A stretch of DNA of 64,000 nucleotides, taken from UTCFX2 sp002050125. Lineage in GTDB: Bacteria > Chloroflexota > Anaerolineae > Anaerolineales > UBA4823. Each line of letters starts with the position of its first letter. The first letter of the stretch is position 1. The stretch is from positions 48,550-112,549 of the forward strand of contig JAOSJQ010000012.1 of the NCBI GenBank assembly GCA_027494035.1. The letters run 5' to 3'. Shown one piece after another: positions 16,052 to 26,236 of the stretch. The position numbers and the translations under genes are program-made. The notes beneath the pieces were generated by a model. It had not been told where the DNA came from. It did no database searches and saw only the letters and a list, made by a program, of their open reading frames with translations.

Positions 16052-18966
16052 GTTCCACAGCCCATAGGCCCGCAGAGGGTACTGAAAGCCAGCGCGGCGG
16101 CGCGCAACGTGTCGGGTACAGCCAGAGTTCCACAGCCCATAGGCCCGCAGAGGGTACTGAAAGAGCGATTCCGCGTGACGGCCTTGATCCACCCACCGAG
16201 TTCCACAGCCCATAGGCCCGCAGAGGGTACTGAAAGTCACTGGCGCGCGCAAACGCATATATCAGGCGCGGTTCCACAGCCCATAGGCCCGCAGAGGGTA
16301 CTGAAAGGCCGCCAGCGACGCACGGCGTCATTCCGCCGGTTCCAGGTTCCACAGCCCATAGGCCCGCAGAGGGTACTGAAAGGCCGTCAACGCGGCGGCG
16401 GGCGCTTAGCTTTACGGAGTTCCACAGCCCATAGGCCCGCAGAGGGTACTGAAAGTGCTGAGCACCGGTGACAGCATCCCGCGCCAACGGTGTTCCACAG
16501 CCCATAGGCCCGCAGAGGGTACTGAAAGACGCGATGGTGCGCACTACGTCGCCCTCGCCCCAGGGTTCCACAGCCCATAGGCCCGCAGAGGGTACTGAAA
16601 GTTGAGTATGCGCGCCGGCTGCGCTCGGCGCGCGGTTCCACAGCCCATAGGCCCGCAGAGGGTACTGAAAGACCGTTGGCTGCGCGTGCGAGCCTACAAG
16701 GGCGAGTTCCACAGCCCATAGGCCCGCAGAGGGTACTGAAAGTTCGCGCGGCGAGGCATCAGATCGCAATTCCGAGTGTTCCACAGCCCATAGGCCCGCA
16801 GAGGGTACTGAAAGTGACCGCGTAGCCCCACAGCCAATGGACGCGCGGACGTTCCACAGCCCATAGGCCCGCAGAGGGTACTGAAAGGGCGAACCGCGTG
16901 CAGTCGCAGACCATCGAGACGATGTTCCACAGCCCATAGGCCCGCAGAGGGTACTGAAAGCACGCGTAGCAGGCACCGAGTAGCGGAACCAGGTTCCACA
17001 GCCCATAGGCCCGCAGAGGGTACTGAAAGTGAAAACTTGGGTAGGGCTGAATCGGATCAGGGCGCTCCATGTTCCACAGCCCATAGGCCCGCAGAGGGTA
17101 CTGAAAGTGAATGCTGGGCCAATCTGGCGGAGGCGCAGCAGTTCCACAGCCCATAGGCCCGCAGAGGGTACTGAAAGAGCTATGTCAGTTGTGGACAGGC
17201 CAGTCGGCTACAATGCAGTTCCACAGCCCATAGGCCCGCAGAGGGTACTGAAAGTGCCAGTGCACGCACGGCTTCAGCCAGAGGTCTAGGTTCCACAGCC
17301 CATAGGCCCGCAGAGGGTACTGAAAGAGCGGTCGACGGGGCCGAGCATATGTTTCTTGGACGCTTGTTCCACAGCCCATAGGCCCGCAGAGGGTACTGAA
17401 AGAGGAATAGCCACAACCAGCATCCCGAAGCAGAACTGTTCCACAGCCCATAGGCCCGCAGAGGGTACTGAAAGCACGTCGGCGGGCACCGAGTAGCGGA
17501 ACCAGTCTATGTTCCACAGCCCATAGGCCCGCAGAGGGTACTGAAAGACGAGTTGGAACGTGAGTTGGCGCAGTTGAAGCGCGCGTTCCACAGCCCATAG
17601 ACCCGCAGAGGGTACTGAAAGTGGTCCGGTGGCACAACGGCGGCAGCTACCAGGTTCCACAGCCCATAGGCCCGCAGAGGGTACTGAAAGGCCGCCGCGG
17701 GTCAGTGCCACAGCCAACTGGTTCCACAGCCCATAGGCCCGCAGAGGGTACTGAAAGCTGCGATGTCTTAAGTGGTCTGTTCCACAGCCCATAGGCCCGC
17801 AGAGGGTACTGAAAGACGCGACGCAGGTGCAGTTGGACACCCTGACCGAACTGTTCCACAGCCCATAGGCCCGCAGAGGGTACTGAAAGACTTTGAAGAG
17901 AGCTGAAATGTTCCACAGCCCATAGGCCCGCAGAGGGTACTGAAAGACTGGCGGGCGCAACTGGCGCAGATGCAGGATGCGCTGTTCCACAGCCCATAGG
18001 CCCGCAGAGGGTACTGAAAGCGCTCGTTTTGCTGAGTGAGTCGCACTGTTTGCAGGTTCCACAGCCCATAGGCCCGCAGAGGGTACTGAAAGGGCCCCCT
18101 GGTGCACGTGCGGCAACCAGGTACTGAGGTTCCACAGCCCATAGGCCCGCAGAGGGTACTGAAAGCGTCTCTCAATGCGGCTGCGTACATCAACACCTTG
18201 GGTTCCACAGCCCATAGGCCCGCAGAGGGTACTGAAAGTCTTAACAAGGGTCTTGACAAGACACTACGAAGTGGTTCCACAGCCCATAGGCCCGCAGAGG
18301 GTACTGAAAGTTCCCTGAGCGCTACGCTCTATCAATAGCGGCGAGGTTCCACAGCCCATAGGCCCGCAGAGGGTACTGAAAGACCCCGCGCGGTAGTGAG
18401 CCTGGCCACAGATGGAATGTTCCACAGCCCATAGGCCCGCAGAGGGTACTGAAAGCCTATTGCCCCCCCAACCCGGCGATTTCCAGAACGTTCCACAGCC
18501 CATAGGCCCGCAGAGGGTACTGAAAGATGCGAATGAGCCGGTCGGCTACAAGCGTATTTACGTTCCACAGCCCATAGGCCCGCAGAGGGTACTGAAAGTT
18601 CTACAACTTAGCAGCAGCAGGTTGGGTTACGGCCGTTCCACAGCCCATAGGCCCGCAGAGGGTACTGAAAGATTTCCAGAACACAGGAGAAAAGAAAATG
18701 TTCACGCTGTTCCACAGCCCATAGACCCGCAGAGGGTACTGAAAGGTTTTGGAGAACGGGCGGTGTTTGAGGTGTTGGTGCCTGTTCCACAGCCCATAGA
18801 CCCGCAGAGGGTACTGAAAGTCTTGCCCAGATCGGCGTTGGTGCCGCGCACCGCAGGTTCCACAGCCCATAGACCCGCAGAGGGTACTGAAAGCTGGTCT
18901 GGGTCTGGTTCTGGGCAGCGGTCGGGGGGGTTCCACAGCCCATAGACCCGCAGAGGGTACTGAAAG
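16052..18966 (+). CRISPR. CRISPR array, leader-proximal part: 41 repeats of 37 bp
   Basis: Each repeat starts GTTCCACAGCCCATAG and ends GAGGGTACTGAAAG. Spacers are mostly 32-40 bases with two very short ones of 20-21 bases (17758-17778 and 17890-17909). Repeats 1-21 and 23-37 read CATAGGCCCG; repeat 22 (17585) and repeats 38-41 (from 18709) read CATAGACCCG. Two spacers, 16961-16992 and 17475-17510, share 21 identical bases beginning GGCACCGAG. Long open frames across the array encode only repeat-derived residues and are not genes. Type I by its cas operon. Confidence 0.97.
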
Positions 18967-18987
18967 CCAGCGTCTTTTGCTTGTCTA

Positions 18988-20103
18988 CAGAGTGGTCTAT
19001 CGAAATGATTTAGCAAAAGACAGACGATAAGGATGGTCAACCATGTTCTGAACCTCCACGCACAATTGAATATGATCCAGCAGGTGAGTGAGCGACGAGA
19101 AGAGGCGGTTGGCATAGACCAGGTTTTTCAGGTGCAACCAGTAGCGCTCAATGAGGTTCATGTCAGGCGAATACTTGGGCAACCAGAGCACCTGGAGGCG
19201 CGGTTGGAGCAAGCTCAAGAAGGCCAAGACCGGGGCACTGCGATGGTAGGACACATTATCGAGGACGAGGAGCAAGGGGTCGTCGGGATAGACCTCCAGA
19301 CAGAGCCACTCCAGGAACTCGATGAATGTCTCACTGTGCTTGCGCTCGACGGTCTGGGTGTGCACGGTCGCGCTGGCCCAGTCCAGAGCGCCGATGAGAT
19401 GCGCTTGCTGGCGCAGGCTGGTATGAGCCGGATAGGTGCGTTGCTGACCGCGTTTCATCCAACAGCCTCTCAGGGGGAACTCAAGGCTGAAGGTGGTTTC
19501 GTCCACAAAGAGAAGGCGGCAAGCCCCGGCCTGGGCTGTTTTTTTGCCTCAGCGAGCCACTCCTGCACGTGCGCGCGGGCTTGGGCATCTTGCTTGTGGC
19601 TTGAGGGTGGCTTTCGGTCGCCGGTAGACATAGCCCCACCGCTCCAGCCACTCGGCCAAGCGCCCGACACTCAAGTGGATACCCGTCTCGCGGGCCAGAT
19701 GTTGGCTGAGCCGCTCCAACGTCCACACGCTGAAGACATACCCCAACGCATGGGAAGTCCGTCTCCAGTGTTTGCTCCAAGACCTCGCGATACGTGGCGT
19801 TGGCTTTGGGAGGACGACCGGGCATGGGCTTGTTGGGCCAGGGCGTCCAGCCCCCCTCGCGCCAGCGCTGATGCCAGTTCTGCACACTGGAGCGGCTCGC
19901 CGAAACCATCTCGCCCACCGCCTGTGGCGTATACCCTTGATGCAACAGGCGGATCGCGGTCGCTCGCCGCACCACTTCCGCACGCGGATCATGGGGCATA
20001 GGCCCGCTCGACCTGGGCTAATTGCTCGTCTGTGAGGGTGTAGTTGATTCGTTTTGGCATATGCTCAGTATAACTCTTTTGCCAGTTACTTTCGATAGTT
20101 CAC
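18988..20103 (-). mobile_element. IS630-family insertion sequence inside a CRISPR spacer
   Basis: About 1116 bp lie between two TA dinucleotides (18986-18987 and 20104-20105), the target duplication expected for this family. Imperfect terminal inverted repeats at 18991-19020 and 20075-20104 match at 23 of 30 positions, sharing CTATCGAAA and GCAAAAGA. Joining the flanks leaves a 36-base spacer, the normal length here. The element carries one broken transposase gene. Confidence 0.85.
18997..20060 (-). pseudogene. IS630-family transposase, four frame breaks
   Basis: Read right to left. It starts at 20060 (PKRINYTLTDEQLAQVERA), breaks near 20000, continues as HDPRAEVVRRATAIRLLHQG with a helix-turn-helix (YTPQAVGEMVSASRSSVQNW), breaks near 19760 into LERLSQHLARETGIHLSVGR, again near 19590 into HVQEWLAEAKKQPRPGL, and near 19500 into the DDE catalytic part: VDETTFSLEF (first Asp), LLLVLDNVSYHRS (second Asp) and LPKYSPDMNLIERYW (Glu). 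Three of four breaks are single extra bases. As read it cannot make a full transposase. Confidence 0.85.
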
Positions 20104-20120
20104 TAGACACCTTGAGCGGT

Positions 20121-21830
20121 GTTCCACAGCCCATAGACCCGCAGAGGGTACTGAAAGTTTCTGTGGGTAGATTAGGGCTGGCAATAGCGAGCCGTTCCAC
20201 AGCCCATAGACCCGCAGAGGGTACTGAAAGTCCTAAAGCGGCGTGACAGTCAGCTTTACTGGTGTAGTTCCACAGCCCATAGACCCGCAGAGGGTACTGA
20301 AAGTGTCGGTAGGCGCAGTTGAATGGGTACAGGCGGGGAGGTTCCACAGCCCATAGACCCGCAGAGGGTACTGAAAGGCAACTGCGAAATCTCTTTTGCC
20401 AGGTACTCCTCGCGTTCCACAGCCCATAGACCCGCAGAGGGTACTGAAAGCAAGCTCCATCTGCCGCTCCACCAATCTCCGCCGCAGTTCCACAGCCCAT
20501 AGACCCGCAGAGGGTACTGAAAGCCTAAATGACCTGCGCCCTCGGCCCGAACCGCTCGCCGTTCCACAGCCCATAGACCCGCAGAGGGTACTGAAAGCGT
20601 TTTGACGCCCAGGCTCACCTTGTCGTCCACGCCAGTTCCACAGCCCATAGACCCGCAGAGGGTACTGAAAGTCGGAAGGTCATCGCCATGTTCCCTCTGC
20701 TGTGCTGTTCCACAGCCCATAGACCCGCAGAGGGTACTGAAAGTTGAGGTGTTGGCGGAGGTGTGTCGGGCGACTTACGTTCCACAGCCCATAGACCCGC
20801 AGAGGGTACTGAAAGGTGAGGACGTAAGTCCGAACCGGCCTGTCCACTCAAGTTCCACAGCCCATAGACCCGCAGAGGGTACTGAAAGTGCCCCAAACAC
20901 GTGCCAGGTTGAGATCAGGTGTCTGTTCCACAGCCCATAGACCCGCAGAGGGTACTGAAAGATCGGTACGACGGGATGACGCTGGCGGGGCTGGCGATGT
21001 TCCACAGCCCATAGACCCGCAGAGGGTACTGAAAGGCGTGAGACGGTGAGCGCGCCTCAAGTGTTGTGGACGGTTCCACAGCCCATAGACCCGCAGAGGG
21101 TACTGAAAGCATGCACGATTGCTGGGCGTCGGGGCTGGACATGAGTTCCACAGCCCATAGACCCGCAGAGGGTACTGAAAGTCGAAACAGCCGTGCGCCG
21201 CACATCGCTTGAAACAGGTTCCACAGCCCATAGACCCGCAGAGGGTACTGAAAGGGGTTGCGCGGAGCTGCGCTGGACTTGATCCAGGCGCGTTCCACAG
21301 CCCATAGACCCGCAGAGGGTACTGAAAGGATCATCTTCACTGAGTACGGCTATGCGACGGGGGAGTTCCACAGTCCATAGACCCGCAGAGGGTACTGAAA
21401 GTGCAATCTCTGACAATTTCCAGACAATTCTAGACGAAGTTCCACAGTCCATAGACCCGCAGAGGGTACTGAAAGCTCTTTGGTCTACTCGGCGGCTCGA
21501 CGGACGGCTTTGTTCCACAGTCCATAGACCCGCAGAGGGTACTGAAAGTGATAGCTAACCACCGGCGCGGCCAATTCCGCCACGGTTCCACAGTCCATAG
21601 ACCCGCAGAGGGTACTGAAAGTCAAGCCAAATGCGACCGAGGAGACCGCGACGCTGCGTTCCACAGCCCATAGACCCGCAGAGGGTACTGAAAGTCCTGC
21701 ACCTAACAGGTGTATCCATGCGTTGGGGATAGTTCCACAGCCCATAGACCCGCAGAGGGTACTGAAAGGCATTTCGGGTTGTTGGTGGATCTTTATCTGC
21801 GCCTGTTCCACAGCCCATAGACCCGCAGAG
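20121..21830 (+). CRISPR. CRISPR array, leader-distal part: 24 repeats, last one truncated
   Basis: Continuation of the array after the insertion sequence, with the same repeat and spacer sizes. All repeats read CATAGACCCG. Repeats starting at 21365, 21439, 21512 and 21585 carry a further change, CAGTCCATAG instead of CAGCCCATAG. The last repeat, from 21805, stops after 26 bases at 21830 and is fused to unrelated sequence. The accumulation of repeat variants marks this as the older, trailer end. Confidence 0.96.
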
Positions 21831-22054
21831 CTGCCCATGCCGTTGGCACGGCACACCAAGAGATGAAAATAGGGAGCAGAGGGTGCGAACGATACCGTGA
21901 AGTCGAAGCGTCTTGGCATTGCGAATCCGACGCAGAGGCTGGACTCAGGAACCTCAAAAAAAAAAAAAAAGCCCCCCCCCCCAGGGGAGCACGCGGGGAG
22001 GGCACACCACGCGAGAGGAGGTTCCCGGTATCGGAGTCAAGAGGAGGAAGGGCG
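21831..22054 (+). other. Left end of an IS110-family element (non-coding)
   Basis: 224 bases between the truncated repeat and the transposase start. It contains a small perfect hairpin, TGCCGT-TGGC-ACGGCA, at 21838-21853, and a run of about 15 A followed by about 12 C near 21957-21981. IS110 elements carry a structured non-coding (bridge) RNA outside their transposase gene, and this is where such a left-end RNA would lie; I cannot verify its fold by eye. The right end is missing. Confidence 0.35.
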
Positions 22055-22474
22055 ATGCAGGTAGTCTATGAACGGGGTGCCGGGCTGGATGTGCATAAGC
22101 AGACGGTTGTCGCCTGTCGGATACTGCCCGCCGAGGAGGGGGGATGGCAGGTCGAGTTGCGGACGTTTGGGACGATGACGAGCGACCTGCTGAGCTTGAG
22201 CGACTGGCTGCAGGCGGGCGGGGTGACCCAGGTGGCGATGGAGAGCACGGGGGTTTACTGGAAACCGGTCTACAACATCCTGGAGGGGGCGTTTGAGGTG
22301 CTGGTGGTAAACGCCAGGCACATCAAATTCGTGCCCGGACGCAAGACGGACGTGAAGGATGCGCAGTGGATCGCCGAACTGCTGCAACATGGGCTGTTGA
22401 GAGGGAGCTACATCCCGGAAGCGCCGCAGGGGGAACTCGCGAGGATGCAGCGCGTGGATTGGCGGATGCATTAG
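22055..22474 (+). pseudogene. IS110-family transposase, N-terminal fragment
   Basis: Start at ATG 22055 behind GAGGAGGAAG. It has the DEDD RuvC-like N-terminal domain: GLDVHKQTVVACRI (first Asp), VAMESTGVYWKPVYNILE (Glu), and VPGRKTDVKDAQWIAELLQ (Asp pair). The homology ends about residue 126 (SYIPEA); what follows is out-of-frame toxin sequence with a stop at 22474. The C-terminal domain with the catalytic Ser is absent, so it is a dead fragment created by a rearrangement. Confidence 0.85.
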
Positions 22475-23121
22475 GACTCGGTGAGGAATATGACGACTTG
22501 ATCACTGACCCTGCGTTTGTGGCCGGGCAACGCGGAGGCCGCCTCATCGGTCTCATCGAAAGTCTGGGATTAGGTGCAATCTCCGGTGGGGTCAGAACCA
22601 CTATACCGACCGTGCAGCTTGTCAGGCCTGGTGCAGCCCTGGGTGGGAGTGGGGCGCTTGTTCTCAGCGACGCAGTGGCTCTTGTCATTGAAGGAAAAGT
22701 GGTTATAGTCACTCCTGAAGCTCTGGCGGCGTTAGGTGCTGTTCTCCAGTTTGCGAAGAGGGCCAGCAGAGGCGGAGAGGATGGTGAGCGTACTGATAGG
22801 CATATTGATGAAAATCTATTGAGAGAAGGTAAACTTGCAGGTTATGAAAGACACCTAACACCAGAAGATCTAGAGGCTGCGCGAGACGAACTTGAGGGCA
22901 TAAAGATAGTTGGGCCTAAAGGTGTGCCGTTTGAACATCTAGTAGAGGTGAGACAAGCTCAACGGGGATTGCGGGAATATATTAGGAGACTAGAGAATCG
23001 AATAAGATTTCTATCAACCACTGATCCCCATGATCTCTATATATCACGCTTACAGGCCAAGTTAGGTGAAGCCAAGGATCTACTATCCAGGTCAGAGAAG
23101 TACGTGCCACCAGGCCGATAA
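22438..23121 (+). pseudogene. C-terminal toxin fragment resembling polymorphic toxin type 28 (Ntox28)
   Basis: A frame open through the end of the IS110 fragment becomes coding-like at about 22438 (TREDAARGLADALGLGEEYD) and runs about 227 residues to TAA... TAA-type stop at 23119-23121. The first part is Ala/Gly/Leu-rich pre-toxin sequence. The last 90 residues, with YERHLTPEDLEAARDELEG, GVPFEHLVEVRQAQRGLREY and AKLGEAKDLLSRSEKYVPPG, resemble the Ntox28 nuclease-toxin domain (from memory). There is no start codon or delivery domain of its own, so it is the tail of a larger toxin cut off by the rearrangement. A likely immunity gene follows after 23 bases. Confidence 0.6.
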
Positions 23122-23144
23122 GCAGCACACCGAGGAGGACCAAC

Positions 23145-23789
23145 ATGACCACAGATTACGAAGAGCTTGTGCGACGCGCTAAAGGCGGTGAGATATCGCG
23201 TGAAGAGGTGGATGCTGTGGCCACAGAGCTTCAGAAACCCGACCCGTCTGCCTCCCGATATACGCTCTTATACATTGTGGGCCGAAGCTTCACTACTTCT
23301 TATAGAGATCTCGTGGAGCAGTTCTTAGAGTATAGGGATGATCCCATGCTGGCACGTCTGGCCCTGCAAATCCTGTGCCATTTCTGGGGCGATACTGCTC
23401 AATACAAGCGGCATGTTCTGAGATTTCTAAGGAGAGTGGACTTTGATGTTGAGAATGACTGCCGTTCAATGGCGATAAGTGTCGCCGGGGAATACCTAAG
23501 AGAAAATCCGGAGCCCGAGTTCCTTGGTGAGCTTATTCGGATATATGAGGAGCCGGACGAACCAGAGTCATCAGATGAGGACGATTATCAGGCTTCCGTC
23601 AGAAGGTTGGAAACTGAACTCATAAGGTATGATGCCTATTGTGCCTTGGCCAGGGCTGTGGGATATGACTACCGGGATATACCCTCATCTTTAGGTAGTT
23701 TTGATTCAGCCGAAGATCCGCGATCTGTGCTTCAAAAAAGCCAAGGAACGGCTGCAAAGAGAAAAAGGGTTGCCTCAGAGTTGAGTTAA
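23145..23789 (+). CDS. Putative immunity protein (HEAT-like, helical)
   Basis: 214 residues with a good ribosome site (GAGGAGGACC before the ATG). No family recognised with certainty. The sequence is all-helical and acidic with HEAT-like repeats: SFTTSYRDLVEQFLEYRDDP, MLARLALQILCHFWGD, VENDCRSMAISVAGEYLRE. It directly follows the toxin C-terminus on the same strand, the usual place for the cognate antitoxic partner in polymorphic toxin loci. No signal peptide, so it would act in the cytoplasm, which suits a nuclease toxin. Function is inferred from position. Confidence 0.6.
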   Translation: MTTDYEELVRRAKGGEISREEVDAVATELQKPDPSASRYTLLYIVGRSFTTSYRDLVEQFLEYRDDPMLARLALQILCHFWGDTAQYKRHVLRFLRRVDFDVENDCRSMAISVAGEYLRENPEPEFLGELIRIYEEPDEPESSDEDDYQASVRRLETELIRYDAYCALARAVGYDYRDIPSSLGSFDSAEDPRSVLQKSQGTAAKRKRVASELS

Positions 23790-23954
23790 GTAGGAGTAAT
23801 CAGCGCTTCAAGGTTGGTAGGCTGACACAGCAGAGAAGATCGATGACCGAAATAAGCGAAGATATGTTAGCAGGAGTGGTTGGGACACCTTGGCTGCAAA
23901 GTCACGATGGAGACTCTTGCTCTGGCAGCCTGAGGCTTGTTTTCAGAGGAGATC

Positions 23955-24323
23955 ATGACAATGGGTGAACAAGGAAAGACAACTCCGTTTGCCGCAGGGC
24001 GTGTGGGAGGTAGTGAGATCGGCGTTGCTGATGCTCTGGCTGCTATTGTCATAGCTGAAGTAGACGCTCTCAACTCGTTAAGTGCCGCAGTGGAGGGAGC
24101 CAAAGCATTCACTGTCGCCGCCGGACTGATGCAGGAAGCAGCGAACAAAATCGCCGATGCCAAGGACAAAGGTATACACGCCATTGATGAGCACGTGGAA
24201 AAGGTAGTGAAACCCCGAATCGACCAGTATGCTGTCACTGCCGTAACCGGGGCCATGCAAGCACTCAGCAGACTGCAAAGCCTTCTGGACCCTTTCCTAG
24301 AGCTGTTCAGAAAGGGGGAGTAA
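23955..24323 (+). CDS. Hypothetical helical protein, phage-like context
   Basis: 122 residues from ATG 23955, with GAGGAG six bases upstream. Ala-rich and helical (ADALAAIVIAEVDALNSLSA, AAGLMQEAANKIADAKDKGI), with no membrane segment and no family I recognise. It ends two bases before the tail-like gene, so they are likely cotranscribed; a tail or chaperone role is possible. The gap before it (23790-23954) holds only a 41-codon frame at 23843-23968 without a good ribosome site, which I do not call. Confidence 0.55.
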   Translation: MTMGEQGKTTPFAAGRVGGSEIGVADALAAIVIAEVDALNSLSAAVEGAKAFTVAAGLMQEAANKIADAKDKGIHAIDEHVEKVVKPRIDQYAVTAVTGAMQALSRLQSLLDPFLELFRKGE

Positions 24324-24325
24324 CG

Positions 24326-25890
24326 ATGACGACCACCTGGACCATCGCCGTTGACTGGGATCGAGACGGGAATTTCAGCGGACAGAATGACGATGTGACA
24401 GTCTATGTCAGCTCAGCCCGCTGGTTCCTGGGCGAGCGGAAACCCTACCAGGACACTGCCGACGACTCCATGCTGACGCTGGTGCTGGACAACAGCGACC
24501 GGCGCTTCTCGCCGGAGAACCCTTCCAGCCCGCTGGCCGGGAAGCTGGTTCCCTTCAGGCCGGTGCGCGTCCAGTCCGACGACGGCAACACCACGCGCAC
24601 ACACTGGGTCGGCTGGATCGAGAGCATCCAGCCCCAGGTGAACGTCTACGGTGAGCGAACGGTCGAGATCACCGCCGCTGGCCCGATGCAGTTCTTCAAA
24701 GCGGCGGAGACGGCCCTGGAGTTGCAGGAGAACCTGCGCACGGACGAGATCATCGCCGAGCTGATCAAAGAAGTGGTCATCCCCCGGCGCTGGCAGGGGC
24801 ATGGCTCGTGGGGCGGGTGGGCAACAGCGGGCTGGGCAAGACGACCTTCCTGGCGAACACCACCAGCTACAGTGCGCTGGACACCGGGATCACCACCCTC
24901 GCCCTCGCCGCCGACAACTGGGTGCAGCGCGGTGGGCGGGCCGACGAGCAGAAGGGCACCTTTGATGTCTACCGCGCCATCAAAGACGTGACGGCTGCCG
25001 AGCGCGGGCGCTTTCTATTCGACCGCGCGGGGAAGGCGTTGTTCTGGAACCGCCACCACTTGGTGGATGAGGCGACCGTTGCGGCCACGTTCGACAACAC
25101 GATGAAGGACCTGGCGTACCAGTACGCCGGGCTGGAAGGAGTTCAAGAACGAGATCGTGGTCGAGTGCCACCCGCGCGCCATCAGCGCGTCGTCGAACGA
25201 AATCCTGTGGCAGCTGGACGATGAGCTGCGCATCGCGCCAGGCCAGACGCGCACGGTCACAGCCCGCTATCAGGACGGCTCCGGCAACCGCATTGGAGGC
25301 AAGAGCGTCACCGTTACCGACATCCAGTTTCGCAAGGGGAGCGCAACCATCACACTCGATGCCAGGGCGACCAGTGCCCTTTTTGGAGATCACCAACAAC
25401 GGAGCGAAAGAGGCCATCCTGACTTCCTGCATCGTTCGAGGCCAGAAGATCACCGACTTTGGCCGGATGGAAGCGACGGTCACCGCTTCGGCCAGTATTG
25501 TGGACTACGGGCGACGGACGCAGAAGTTCAACCTGCCATCGGTCGACAACTTTGAAGATGCGGAATATATCGCCCAGTTTGAGCTTGGGCGGCGGAGCCA
25601 GCCGCGCGGAGCCGTGAGCAGGATGGTCCCTGAGCAGTCATGGCACTGAGGGCGGTGGCCCACATGCCCACCAGCTGGCACGGACGTTAGGGGATAAGAT
25701 CACCATCAAGGAGGCACAGACGGCGCACGAGGCCAGTTACTATCTCATCGGTGAAGAGCATAGACTGTCCGGGGGTGGGGCGCTGCTCGAAACGACGTGG
25801 TATCTGGAGCCTGCCCCCAGCACCTACCCCTGGAAACTGGGGGTTGCAGGTCGTTCCGAGCTGGGACAGGGGACGGTTCTGACATACTAG
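24326..25890 (+). pseudogene. Phage tail/baseplate-like protein, four frame breaks
   Basis: From ATG 24326 it reads TWTIAVDWDRDGNFSGQNDD, then DSMLTLVLDNSDRRFSPENP and VGWIESIQPQVNVYGERTVE, a pattern seen in tail-associated proteins of phages and phage-like particles. Breaks near 24800, 25140, 25380 and 25635 are needed to continue through TTFLANTTSYSALDTGITTL, RAISASSNEILWQLDDELRI, GRMEATVTASASIVDYGRRT, and finally HEASYYLIGEEHRLSGGGAL to the TAG at 25888-25890. The restored length is about 520 residues. Three of four breaks add one base. From 25891 to 26162 nothing recognisable is seen. Confidence 0.6.
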
Positions 25891-26162
25891 CCTGAGGGAC
25901 CCACATCCCTAGCCTTTGGAAACCGCCTGTCGTCAGATTCCTTGGCACGGAAGAGCTCCAGAGACGAAGGAGACTTCTGCGAAGGGGGGGATGCGTACAC
26001 GCCCTGGATGATGAGAGACATAGGACGGCCAGTCCTGAGGTGATGGGTCTCGCTACGCGCCAGGGCGCGCGGTGCGGCGGGGTGACTGGGAAGCGTCGCC
26101 GCCGCGAGGCCGGGGAGGGGCCTCAGAAGGGCTCGTGTCGTAATTGCAGAGGCCAGGGCAAC

Positions 26163-26196
26163 AAAAAAGGGGGAGCGGCCCAGCGTGAGCCGCTCC
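26163..26196 (-). terminator. Intrinsic terminator of the minus-strand accessory genes
   Basis: A perfect 8-bp stem, GGAGCGGC at 26172-26179 with GCCGCTCC at 26189-26196, is followed on the minus strand by a T-run (AAAAAA at 26163-26168 on the plus strand). It sits 41 bases beyond the stop of the adjacent minus-strand gene. Confidence 0.75.
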
Positions 26197-26236
26197 TTGT
26201 TGTGTCAATCCTTGATGTCGAGGGCACCGTGATCCA

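Noticed and set aside
16052..16088. Likeness of the CRISPR repeat (CCCATAGG) to the tRNA-Glu att-like sequence (CCCATAGGGG)
   Set aside because: Only eight shared bases in GC-rich sequence and no structural link; treated as chance.
18746..18783. Spacer with 15 of 16 bases matching the IS110 transposase (GTTTGAGGTG region near 22290)
   Set aside because: The match covers under half the spacer and fails on both sides; it is too short to claim self-targeting.
16032..21919. Many long open frames with repeated SVPSAGLWAVE, FSTLCGPMGCGT or STAHRPAEGTES residues
   Set aside because: They are translations of the 37-bp CRISPR repeats in different frames, with no start sites or gene context.
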